This document shows positions 22,593-33,177 of a stretch of DNA of 64,000 bases, in pieces. The DNA is from Lineus longissimus. Its lineage: Eukaryota > Nemertea > Pilidiophora > Heteronemertea > Lineidae. Numbering within the stretch: position 1 is the first letter of the stretch; each line of letters begins with the position of its first letter. The position numbers and the translations under genes were made by a program. Below the pieces are notes generated by a model. It had not been told where the DNA came from, made no database searches, and saw only the letters and a program-made list of their open reading frames with translations. The stretch covers positions 9,181,001 through 9,245,000 of the forward strand of contig NC_088326.1 of NCBI RefSeq assembly GCF_910592395.1, written 5' to 3'.

Positions 22593-24010
22593 ATCCTAAC
22601 AGTGGCACGTTTCTTAACTGCTAGGGCTATGAACTTGAAACTTTGTACACAGAATGCCCTAGGTCAGCTGACCTCTGACACTGATTTTCGGTCCGATCTG
22701 ATTCTCTGTTTGGCCACCAGGGGGCCAAATGTCGATATCTAAAAAGTGTGATATCTCGCTTATTAGTGACTTGTTTTCGATAAAACTTTTGTTGTAGGTA
22801 CTCATAGCAAATATACATTTTATAATATACGGGTTTTTAATTTGACCTTGTTTTCAAGGTCACAGAGGTCATATGGTGTAAATTGGCCATTAGAGTGTAA
22901 ACTATGGCACGTTTCTTAACCACTAAAGCTATGAACTTGAAACTTGGTACATATAACCCCCTATTTCACATAGCCTCTGGTGCTGAATTTTGGTTCGATC
23001 TGATTCCTCACTTTGCCACCAGGGGGCCAAAAGTGGAAATCTAAAAAGTGTGATATCTCGCTTATAAGTGACTTGTTTTTGATAAAACTTTTGTTGTAGG
23101 TACTCATAGCAAATATACATTTTATTTTGTACGGGTTTTCAATTTGACCTACTTTTCAAGGTCACAGAGGTCATATGGCGTAAATTGGCCATTAGAGTGT
23201 AAACTATGGCACGTTTCTTAACCACTAAAGCTATCAACTTGAAACTTGGTACATATAACCCCCTATATCACATAGCCTCTGGTGCTGAATTTTGGTTCGA
23301 TCTGATTCCTAACTTTGCCACCAGGGGGCTAAAAGTGGAAATCTAAAAAGTGTGATATCTCGCTTATAAGTGACTTGTTTTCGATAAAATTTTTATGGTA
23401 GGTACTGTTAGGAAGAATACATCACATGTTATACGGGTTTTCAATTTGACCTACTTTTCAAGGTCACACAAGTCATATGGCGTAAATTGGCTGTTAGAGT
23501 GTAAACTATGGCACGTTTCTTAACCAGTAAAGCTATGAACTTGAAACTTGGTGCATATAACCCCCTACATCAGATAACGTCTGATGTCGAATTTTGGCCT
23601 GATCTGATTCTTTATTCGGCCACCAGGGGGCCATAACGGAAAAAGGAAGAAGTGCAATATCTTGCTTATTTGAGTGAATTGTTTTCGATAAAATTTTTTA
23701 TGGCAGGGACTTCTAGCAAGGATACATCACATTTCCTATGATTTTTGGATTTGACCTCCTTTTCTATGTCACAGAGGTCAAATGGCGTAAATTGACCGTT
23801 CGAGTGTAACTATGGCACGTTTCTGCTAAAGCTATGAACTTGAAAGTTGGTACATGTAACCCCCTACATCAGATAATCTCTGACACCGAATTTTGGCCTG
23901 ATCTGATTCTTGATTTGGCCACCAGGGGGTCAAAACTGAAAAAGTAGGACGTGCAATATCTCGCTTATTAATGACTTTTTTTCGATGAATTTTTTATTGC
24001 AGGGACTCTT
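22531..24010 (+). repeat. Five-unit tandem array, 302-bp period, with CTCF-like cores
   Basis: The array starts with GGCTCACCGTAAGGGGAG and a (GTC)n tract at about 22559-22593, then repeats a unit: GCACGTTTCTTAAC, GAACTTGAAACTTGGTACA, GAATTTTGG, CCACCAGGGGGC, ATATCTCGCTTAT, TTTTCGATAAAA, a GATTTGACC block, and CAAGGTCACAGAGGTCATA. CCACCAGGGGGC occurs at 22714, 23016, 23318 and 23620, and CCACCAGGGGGT at 23919, giving spacings of 302, 302, 302 and 299 bp. Small open frames inside two units are repeat by-products. Confidence 0.85.
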
Positions 24011-24600
24011 AGCAATCACACGATATTGATCTTGTTAGACAATTATTGGTTGGATCATAAACTTATATATACTGCCCTGTCTTATTACTTGACATCAATA
24101 CACATCTAAAAAAAGTCTTCATGCCTGATTGTGTTCACCATATTCACCTCTAAACTAAGCATGATCCTGCCTACTAAAAGATGTATACGGTGAGCACAAT
24201 GGCCCCTGGCCGTTTCATTATCTTTTACCCATAGGTGGATGGAGCCCATGTGGTCAGCATGAGCTTGTAGCTAGTTAGTTGTCCAACAGACAACATGCTT
24301 GGGCTTGTTTCTTTTGGATTGCTATCCAGTCAATCACGGATGCCTCTGCCTGCTTGCAGCAGATATGCCACTCAGCGTAAACCAAACCAAGGCCATCAGA
24401 TTACCCGGGAACTGATATCAATTACATATTCCTGGTCTGGATCGTAGATTGAGTGGATACAGGATGTTTCCAAAAATGTCAATAGTGTACACATGGTAAA
24501 AATTTTCTCGACACAAGTCGCCACATTTGTGTCCACTTGTTGCAAATAAATTGAAATGCAATTATTTGGACACATGTTCCCAAATGTATCCAAGATCTGA
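24011..24600. other. No gene recognised; dispersed-repeat words
   Basis: The segment after about 24450 holds GTGTACAC and TGTCCACTTG words in inverted relation to 25000-25140, suggesting that a non-autonomous element surrounds the Harbinger fragment. The ends could not be fixed. Confidence 0.35.
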
Positions 24601-24971
24601 TCAATCAGAAATCAGCTTCAAGTCAGCTGATCTACCTGATGCAAGGAATCGTAAGGTTAGGGCAAGTCTCTCTGCTGCATGAATCGAGTCCCTGAGATGG
24701 ATGTCCTTCTTTATGAGGGGTTCTACCTTCGCTAGCAGTTCATCAAATGATGTCTCGTCCATTCTGAGGAAATTTTTGTAGGAGGTTTCGTCCCCCATCC
24801 TCAACTCTTTCAGCAGACAATGTTAGGCCCATGTCTTTCTCTCAATGTTATCCGTGGCCCTGTCCATAGTCTCTTTGTTTTCATCCTCTGTGCCCTCCTT
24901 CTCTCCAAAATCGCTGTAAAAATTACCGCTGCAGCTGCCACAAAAAATTTGTTCCTCTTTGTAGGAGCCAT
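24601..24971 (-). pseudogene. PIF/Harbinger transposase, N-terminal fragment
   Basis: Starting at the ATG at 24971 (MAPTKRNKFFVAAAAVIF), with a frame change near 24825, it continues through RMGDETSYKNFLRMDETSF, DELLAKVEPLIKK and ERLALTLRFLASG. This is the conserved region before the DDE_Tnp_4 catalytic domain of Harbinger transposases. The frame ends soon after LASGRS where unrelated repeat sequence begins, so the catalytic part is gone. Confidence 0.7.
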
Positions 24972-25473
24972 TTTTCTTCAGGAAATCTGCTTTCCCGTTC
25001 ATTTTCTGGACACATCTAGCAACAAGTACCCAAACATGTATCCAAACTTGTTACCTAGTGTATACAAGGCCTATGTTTTTGTGTCTGGTTGTGTCCACTT
25101 GTGTTGTGTCCTGTTGTTTCCTGAAATGTTGCCAGTGTACTAGAGCTTCAGTGTGAACACGCCTTTAGTCTCTTCATTGACTCCCTTGATATCATTTCTA
25201 ATAAAAGTAGGGAGGTTGCAGCAGATTGGCTTGATTGAAACAGTTATGCAGATGGAACATTTGGGGAAATTGATTGGCCACCAACCATGTCAATGGCAAC
25301 AGCTGACCTCTTGGGGATGGCAGTGACTATTGTTGATGGAATTGGGTGCGAGTTGTGGACCATATTCCTTAGTTACTCCACTCAACACTCCATTATTCCA
25401 TATTCCACAGAAAAAGTTATGAATTACATTCATGTTCTGCATACACTACGGCAGGCAATCTGACCGGAATGAT
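24972..25473. other. No gene recognised
   Basis: Includes the right-hand TGTCCACTTGTG repeat words mentioned for 24.5 kb, and featureless sequence after 25140. Confidence 0.35.
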
Positions 25474-26796
25474 TCAAGTAGAAAGTAGAAAGTAGAAGAG
25501 AAGTGCAGTGGAAAGAGAAATGTTGCCGGAGGCATAACCTCCAATCAGTTCCTGGCTACTCCATTTGTTAGATTTCTCACAACCCAGACTGTGCTGGGAT
25601 TGGGAAATGTTTACAAGAGTGCCATTCACTGATGCAACATTTCCCTCAGCAGCTCTACTTCCACAGCTCTGGCAGACCATGAAGGGCTCAACAGATTCTT
25701 CTCCGCTGCCACATACAGTTTGACTAAACCATCGTCGTCATGCTCATCAGGTTCATCAGGTTCGTTCCTGGAACAATAATTTTAAACATGCATACAGCTA
25801 CTAGGACAATCAGTGCACAGAAGAATATAACATAAGCAGGAATGGCTGCCTTTTTTCTGAAGCCTAGAGGAGGGGGACTAAAGTTCACTTAGCAAAGTGT
25901 GTAGCACTGTTCATGCTAAACAAACACCATCTCTTAATCTAAAACACTGATTTCACATTGAATGGTTCAATAACAAATTGCTAACTGACAAAACAGCCAT
26001 AGAAGTTGTGGATTAAATGTATGGCCAACAGTTTTAACAACTCGCGTTTCTTCGAATGACATGGTCCAGGTTGGATCCTTTGTCTCGTTGTCAACAAAAG
26101 ACAGTGACACATCAAGTTCGTCGCTGAAACTTTTTTCTGCAGCAGGAGCAATTACTGCCTTTTTGGGTGTTGAAGACGTTGGAGCAGTGGCAGTGGACGT
26201 AGACGGTGTGGCAGCAGATATCTCCATTGAACTTCCCAGTGTCACATTGGCTTGTAGATTTACAAATTCACATTGTGTTAAATCTGTTTTCACAGAATCC
26301 ATTTCACTGGTCAAATGTCTTATTTTTTCATTTAGAATCTTACACTCTAGTTCCTTTGCGGCGAGGTTTTTAAACAATTCCTTTTGAATTGAGTCCTCAT
26401 TGTCATTATCAGTCTCAACTCCAGACAGGTCATGTGGAATACCCTTGGTTCAGAGAGTCCATCAACAAATTCATCTGACTCAGACACAGACTCAGGTTCA
26501 GGTTGTCGTACAGAACTGTTAGCAAGTGCGGCACGTTTGGATTGCAGTCTGTTTTCCTTCCTTGGCCTGCTTTTCCCAACCAGATCTCCACGCCCAACAT
26601 TGGCCCAACAATTGAATACAGTAGTGATTATACCATCATGTAAAATTCGTCGTCCACTGAATTGAAAATATTCGTAATCACTCGGTAGGAAGTGCAAGGA
26701 ACATACTACAGTATGAGGCTTGATTTCAAAGAACTCGTCCTCGTCCCTTCGGATCTTGAAAAGCCACTATTTCCTCAGCTTGTCGTCAGTAGGGAA
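25474..26796 (-). pseudogene. THAP-type transposase-like gene, N-terminal exons, broken
   Basis: After an acceptor (TTTCCAG) the exon starting at 26796 gives FPTDDKLRK, an in-frame TAG (26767-26769), then WLFKIRRDEDEF, VVCSLHFLPSDY and GRRILHDG: the second half of a THAP finger. A basic stretch (KSRPRKENRLQSKRAA) and an acidic stretch follow; a frameshift near 26430 leads to a coiled coil (ELECKILNEKIRHLTSEMDS, 26370-26290). A separate block (about 25735-25490) has VCQSCGSRAAEGN, GYASGNISLSTALLF: a Cys pair and a helix known from THAP-plus-coiled-coil transposon proteins. The first THAP exon is not visible; a TIR element occupies the adjoining upstream sequence. Confidence 0.65.
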
Positions 26797-26805
26797 CTGG
26801 AAATA

Positions 26806-27911
26806 TCAGTTCTGGATAAGTCCGTTTCGGAAACGTTTCCGAATTCGGAAGCCCACCGCTTCCAAATTCGGAATCCGATTCCAATTTCGGAAGCGCTTCC
26901 GAATTCGGAATCATTGAACTTGAAGAACATCCGGGTCTTAACCGCTTCCAAATTCGGAAACGTTTCCAAAATCAGACGCTCTGGGCCGATTAACTGGGAC
27001 TTACATCCGGGACTTCAGGCTTCCTTTTTTGGAAACCATCCCCACGTGATATTCCGACGGCTTTTCGAAAACAATTTTCATCCATTGTCATCTGCTACAG
27101 CAAGATAAATAAACAAGACAAAATTTGGTGTGTACACAATTTAGACCTTAATATTCAAATAAAATTACAAATTTTTCTTCATGAAGGATTAGTCCAAGTT
27201 ATATGAATGAACTACCAACAATGTGCCTTATTGTGTCCGCACTCATCCCACATTCCCTCTCTGTGGCCAACTGAATGGCATAGCACGCACACAATTTAGG
27301 TCCTCCTCCTGGTGTTGGCCCGTCATGCTCCATCTCCCCCGTATAGAATGCAAATGATTCGACGATACGTCTCCTTTTGACTTGGCTTGAGAGGATTTCA
27401 TACAGCTCTTTCGGTACACGACCCACTGGTCGCCCCGATGGCATACACACCAGCATAGCATTTCAGTCCAAGGCGTTTTCCGGCTCCCTTTTCAGAGTGA
27501 GGAGACACTGGCTCCCCACTGGGGGCTTCGTACGAAAGTGGTGGTACCTGAAATGAAAAGATTTTAAAATGTAAACAATGTTTATGGTCGAGGCTGCATG
27601 AACCCTCGCCCTTGCAAATGCGAATATCGGAATATTGATTACATACCCATTGATGGTGGACATGAAGACAATGACATTGTCGCTGTTGTCCCAGGTACGT
27701 CTGATGACATCTCTCGCTTGAACATTACATTCCTTGTGAGCCAACATTACAGGGTTCCTGCCGCCTTGAGCCATGATGAAGTTGTACTCATCAACTTTGC
27801 TGACCTGATTTGACCTGTTACAAGTGAAGGGGCCGTCTCAAAATTTCACTTTGCAGTTTTCAGGTGGGCTTCCGAATTAACGTTTCCGATATCCGACTTA
27901 TCCAGAACTGA
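26806..27911. mobile_element. 1.1-kb TIR element enclosing a HIRAN-like gene
   Basis: The ends are inverted copies beginning TCAGTTCTGGATAAGTC, followed on both sides by CGGAAACGTT and TTCGGAAGCCCACC. The left end is expanded into an array of palindromes (26827-26968) built from GGAAACGTTTCC, GGAAGCGCTTCC and TTCCGAATTCGGAA. No convincing target duplication is present. The TIR style is pogo/Tigger-like only loosely. The interior holds the two-exon HIRAN-like gene on the minus strand. Confidence 0.6.
27199..27798 (-). pseudogene. HIRAN-like domain protein, two exons, in-frame stop (copy A)
   Basis: Exon 1 (from about 27798; ATG at 27774) reads MAQGGRNPVMLAHKE and ends at STING with donor GG|GTATGT at 27647. 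Exon 2 starts at 27547 after TTTCAG and keeps the phase. It reads through REPENALD, an in-frame TGA (27463-27465), then NAMLVCMPSGRPVGRVPKEL and CACYAIQLA. The order glutamate-proline...D-x-NA...G..VG.VPKE is that of the HIRAN fold, a small DNA-end or damage-associated domain. The TGA sits between the conserved Asp and Asn-Ala. Only this one lesion separates it from an open two-exon gene. Confidence 0.6.
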
Positions 27912-27917
27912 GGTAAA

Positions 27918-30701
27918 ATGGGAAAAAGCACAAGGTCATCAGACAAACGGAAAAAAAGAATCATCGGTCAAAAGCGTTGTGGGAGCAAGCTTCATGAGTG
28001 GGAGGTTTTTGGCACCACAAGCAAAGACTTTAAACGGAAACATCTGAAGTGGCTGGTAAAACATGAGCGACAGAAGCACTATTGTATGCAGCCTTTGCTT
28101 GAAATATGCAGAGGATGCACCAGTTCAAAAGTTGTCCAAGACACCCCTGCCTTCTACCAGCAGTGGCAAAGAGTCCTTGGACACTTTTGATCACACAGAT
28201 TCGGAGGAAGAGGAGACATCCAGTGACTCTGGTGATAGTATTCTGCAAAATGAAGCCTATTCGAATTTTGTTAGAGAATTACACGATGATGATGGACTAG
28301 AAGAGACTTGTCATGCCATTGACAGTTTCTTGTCACAGGAAGTAATGGTCGATTCTAAGGAACTTGCCTCACAGTACTCTGATCTTGAGACACTCTGTTC
28401 TGTCACCGACTGTAGGGACTTCCTTAAATCACAGCCACCAGCACTGCTGCATTTCTTACTCGGAATTACTGGGATTAAAGGCATTGATGATGAACATTGC
28501 CATTCTAAACTGCAACCTATTTGCATAGCAATCGAGCAGATTTACAAAGCTAGAAACTATCTTTCATTGGGCCCTTGTCCTTTTCCAACAGCGTCATAAA
28601 GTGGTCCCTGAGCGGGAGTAAAACAGCCCAAGGCATTGATAGTGCAGCAACTGCATCTGGAAGCATCAGCACTCTGAAAACATTTTTGAAAAATACTACT
28701 ACGGAAGCCAATGAGTGTTTTTCAAATGATGTTGACATATTCTTTGACAACACCCAGCATACAGGCAAGACAGTGAGGGTGCGTGAAAATGGAACAACAC
28801 CTGTGAATGTAGCTACAAATGTTGTCTTTATCCAGAGCAACCCCCCAACAGACATCCAAGCCCAAGAAAGCCTTAAACCCTGTAACTGGCCAAACAGGGG
28901 GAGCTCTGATTCAGTTAGCAAGGTAGATGAGTTGGAAGACCATTTAAATGTGCAGTATTTCAGACCGTACAGGGCAGCCTACCAATCGAAAGTCCTTAAG
29001 GAAGTTCTTTCAGAGGTGAAGGTTGACGGGTCTGTCCAGGACCATGTGTTCCTCGTTGAGGTAACTGACCCAGAATGCAGTGTCTGTAAAAGTTGCAAAG
29101 AAGTGTTCCCGAAGATGCTCATGTATTGTCCCAAATGCGGATACAATTTCAGGAATACTGACCGAAATGAGTTGTATGGAGACGTCCCAAGCAATCATCC
29201 CAAGGAAAAGGCATCTGTTAAAATGGGTGAAATAATTGGTGTCAACCCAAACTCGAGAGCTACATTGAAAACTGTTTTGGACAATATATCTAAACAGTCA
29301 TGTCTTGGAGGGGAGAGGAAATGGGCGAGGGTGGGGTCTGATGGTGTACCTTTCCGGATTGTCCATCACATCATTAACTCCTATGTCGTTTGTGAGGTTT
29401 GTGGTGAAGAAGTAGACACTTCAAAGGCACCATTTGACCTCCACATACAACTATGTCACCCTGGTATGACAAACATCGGACACAAGCTGCTGTACGGTGA
29501 CATTCTCATTGTGCCTGGTGCAGGTCATATCGAAAAGAACTTCTTGATTGCAGTATTCAGAATGTGCAGACACATCTTTCTGGAATACCTTGTCATTTGT
29601 CTTGGCTTCAAAACCAAGGGTGCCAAAGACTTTGCTTGTGGATGTTCGAATCACCACGTCTCATGGCAGATAGTGCAGATATCTCTAGCAGCGTTTGCAG
29701 GAGAACTTCTCTACCAGTACGTGGTCGATTGCAACAAGACCGGTGTGACACCAACAGAAGAGGGTTTTCCGATATGGCGCAATGATCATGTGGTAAATCC
29801 GAACTACAACCTGATCTATGACCTCACATTCAACATTCTGTTAGGCCTGAAATGCTACCGAAGTGGCATTCGTCGCAACCATTCGGAATTTGCGCTGGCT
29901 GGGCGTCAAAAGGTGGCCCCAATCATGTATTTAGGCAAGCACATGATATATCAGGAGCTGCTCCTTATCGATATGAAGAACAGGGTTGAAGCACCTCCAC
30001 AAGTGCAGGAGTATATTCGAACTAATGAGGCATTCTCTCGGTCCGGAGAGCCAACCCGCGGAGAAGGAGGGGACTATGTAACTGAGGCAGAGAATAGGAC
30101 CCTCAAGTCCATCCCCGGTGTCCCAACAGAGCAGTCCTGGAGGACTGCATCCAGACTATCCAAACACTAAAAAAAAAGACTTGGAGAAACTGTCTTCAAA
30201 CGAAGTGGACAGAGGGACCCAAACATAGAAAGTAGGGGCCGACCTTTTAACTTTTCGAAGGAGGTAACCATGTTCCGCAGCAAGATTAAAATTTCTGGGA
30301 TTCTGGATCAACCACGTGCTTTGAGGCCACTGCAGTCCATCACTGGTGCAGAACTTGACAGGGACCTGGTCAACTTCTACTTTGCCGCCACCGAAAATTA
30401 CCAGAATTACAAATCGGGAACAGAAACAGAGAAACAAGCAGTTTTTGTAACACCAGAGGACAGAGTCACATACGACGACATTAATAACAAAACAATCACA
30501 GAGATACAGTCAGAAACCAAGAAACTTTTGGACACCATCCCCGATGAAGATACTGCAGAGGAGAGGAGGAGTCTCTTTGACATTATCATTAAAAGTAGAG
30601 GGAAAAAATCGGAATATATTTCATTCTACCAGGAGCTGAAAGCTGAAATTGAAAGACAGGTTGCTGAAATTTCCTGTGGCTGTGACGATTCAGATGACTA
30701 G
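27918..30701 (+). pseudogene. Long uncharacterised zinc-ribbon gene, near-complete, three lesions
   Basis: MGKSTRSSDKRKKRIIGQKR opens a basic N-terminus (27918). A frame change near 28060-28130 leads into VCSLCLKYAEDAP and an acidic Ser-rich part. A 1-base shift at about 28567-28574 leads into SNSVIKWSLSGSKTAQGID; the frame is then open to 30701 apart from one TAA (30168-30170) next to an A-run. Within it are CSVCKSC...CPKCGYNF (zinc ribbon), VVCEVCGEEVD...HIQLCHP, GDILIVPGAGHIEKNF, a long helical part, and SRSGEPTRGEGGDYVTEA. The final GCDDSDD ends the chain. I recognise this as a widespread invertebrate family of unknown function, intronless and usually multi-copy, hence probably transposon-borne. 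Confidence 0.6.
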
Positions 30702-31025
30702 CTACCCTCTCACGTTTCCATCCTGGGGGGGGGGGGGGTATCGCATGACTTATTTAGTTAAAAGGGCGACCCCTGTTTTCTACATGTATGTACATTTGGG
30801 TCCTTCTCACCCTTATATCGTATACGGGACCAATAAGTGTGCACACATGAGGAAGGGAGGCATCTTCCCACATTTACAGTTGGGAGTATTTCATCAATCG
30901 CCTTACTAGTATCATTTTGAGATCAATATTATCCACCCTCATGCATACATATATTAATGGTTTGGCAAAAAGGAAAAGAACAACACTATTTCTAAACTTG
31001 TTTTATCATCACATTACATGACAAG
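30702..31025. other. No gene recognised
   Basis: Contains a 13-base G run at 30726-30738 and AT-rich sequence. Confidence 0.4.
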
Positions 31026-31544
31026 TCACTTCTTCGACTTCTTCGTTTTCTTCCCCTTTCCCTTGGCATTAGGGTCTGGGGCATGACGACGGCAGTAGAA
31101 AAGGATTTTCTTCAAGGTTGACTTGTCATCGGGATAAAGCCCAAGGCATCCTTGATGTGCCCACAGGCGATCACAGGTCTCTCGCCTTGTGATAGGGTTT
31201 CTATAACTGCAGCCAATCCAATCAGTCTTTGGGCCGTCGTCTCCGCAGATGAAGCATGAGCCGCTTGTGGCTGCCTCTGGACCTTCCACTGGATCTTCCA
31301 CTGTGCGGTGACGTTTGGCGGGGGATGGTGTGACTGGTAGTGGGGCCGGTTTAAGCACCGATTGAGGTTCAGCCACAGCGCCATGGCTTGTGCCTGCAGC
31401 AACAGTTTCCTGGTGGCAGGAAGTCGCAGGCATTGGTGGCGTGGACAGGTACTCAGTTGTTTTTGACCGCATGGTGCAGGCTTATGGGCCTGGCCCTATC
31501 TTAAGTGAGACCTTGCAGTGGGTCTCCACCTCTATTTCCTTGGC
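31026..31544 (-). CDS. PHD-like zinc-finger exon
   Basis: An acceptor (TTTTCAG) precedes the exon at 31544. The frame gives AKEIEVETHCKVSLKIGPGP, then TAA at 31482-31484, then from ATG 31472 a Pro/Ser-rich linker and CFICGDDGPKTDWIGC, CDRLWAHQGCLG and FYCRRHAPD, a Cys4-His-Cys3-like spacing typical of PHD fingers, ending in a Lys-rich tail. If the exon is spliced, the TAA truncates it before the finger; if translation starts at 31472 the 148-codon protein is complete. It may be the tail exon of a transposon protein. Confidence 0.5.
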
Positions 31545-31774
31545 CTGAAAATAAAAAGATCGAATTTTATGAGTTACATTCAATGTACATGATGTAAATC
31601 ACAGTCCCGTATAAACCGATCTTTTGTAGGATTATAGACCTTTAATTGTTTTAAAGACCCCCACCTCCTTCCGACACACACGCAACTTCTTTTCTTTAAC
31701 GGTGGTTGGTAAAGCCATGGACGAGATCACTGAATGCGGAGTAAAGTCTTGACTCAGTTTTAAATCATTTTTAA

Positions 31775-31877
31775 GGGACTATGGCAAAAGTCTTTGATGG
31801 CCAAGGCCATCCCCCCACCCCAAAAAAACAAAGTGGCCTTAATCTCTTGTGGCTTCAAAGACTTTTGGTACAGTCCC
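31775..31877. mobile_element. 103-bp Harbinger-like MITE, TAA duplication
   Basis: GGGACTATGGCAAAAGTCTTTGA on the left is mirrored by the reversed right end (GGGACTGTACCAAAAGTCTTTGA). TAA flanks both ends (31772-31774, 31878-31880). Small Harbinger-type non-autonomous element. Confidence 0.8.
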
Positions 31878-33177
31878 TAATGCGTAATTTTGTTTGGAAT
31901 CATGTAGGAAACGTACCTTTGTCTTTTCCAAGGGTGCTAGGAATGTATCATGGTATAGTAGGTTAGTTAAAAAGTAAAACGTTGTTAAACCAAATAAAAT
32001 TGTTAAATGGTTAGTAAAGAAGGGACCAAACTCTTGCTCTTTGCTCTAGTGTGAGTCTTGTTGAACTAACTTTATTAGAGGACCCATAGGGATTAGAGAT
32101 CGAGGAATGATTTCACTTTTCACAGTCTCCTCACGAGCATGTCACAGAGTTCAGTCTCTTGTATTCATATATAACAATAAACAATGAACAATACCATAAT
32201 AACCAAACAATTAACAATTAAATGAACTTAAGACATGAGGGACAAGCCTGGCATCGCGGCAGAAATTAATGCCAAATACAAAAATGATGAAAAAAGTATT
32301 TTCTGACAACGACAGACCTTACAAAGTTATATATTTAGAAAGAGTATAAAAAGGGCTTTCTGAATCTGTAAAGAAAATATGGGAAATATTTTTTACATGA
32401 ATGTAGGTGGAGGTAGACTTGACAACTTGAAATCAGGAAAAAAAAAAAAAAAAGTTCCCATTTCTGAGGGCAATAAAAAATGTTTCGTGATGCAGAATGT
32501 TAGAAGTGAAGTATGCTGCTTTCAGAGGCATCTCTTTGGTAAACAATACAGAAAAAAAATTTGGAAAAAATCCAATAACTTTACTACAGCAGATTTTTGA
32601 AAATTATATGGCGGTCCAATTTTTCCCTGAAAAATTGTCAAATTTACCTGTAGTTAGTTGCTGAAAGAAAAATGCATGGAAACCATTCTGGAAAAGGCTA
32701 TACCACTTCCAAAATCATTTGACTAAATGAATAACAACAACAGTAGAAAAATAACATAAAAAATGCATGCTGACCAATTGTGCATCAACAAAATCTGAAA
32801 TAAAGTAAAGTAAAATGTATGAACTAAAAAAAAAATGGAACTCACCGAATCTTGACTTTTCATCTACTACATTCAATTTCTCCGACATAATCAACAGTGA
32901 ATAATCCCAAAACTGATAAATGTTATTGTGTGATATCCAAATTTCCAAGATAATCGTAATGCTACAAAAATATCCACTAATCTAAGAACATAGAACAACG
33001 AATACGTAGACGACACAGCTAGCTAAAGCACAACTGAAACCCTCCACCTTGCAGCATTCACAAAAAGCAACATTCACAAAAAGCAACGTTCACAAAATAC
33101 ACACAGTACAATGCAGTAATTTATATTCCAAGTATGAATGAATGATTCCTTTATTATCATGAGTGAAGCAGAACTAC
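31878..33177. other. No gene recognised
   Basis: AT-rich sequence 3' of the piggyBac relic. A left-hand piggyBac terminus was looked for around TTAA sites and not found convincingly. Confidence 0.35.

Noticed and set aside
22627-23120. Two similar minus-strand peptides in the tandem repeat
   Set aside because: They are the same repeat unit read twice; other units do not keep the frame.
26827-26968. Heat-shock elements in the GGAA/TTCC palindrome array
   Set aside because: GAA and TTC do not alternate at the 5-bp spacing required; the array is confined to a transposon end.
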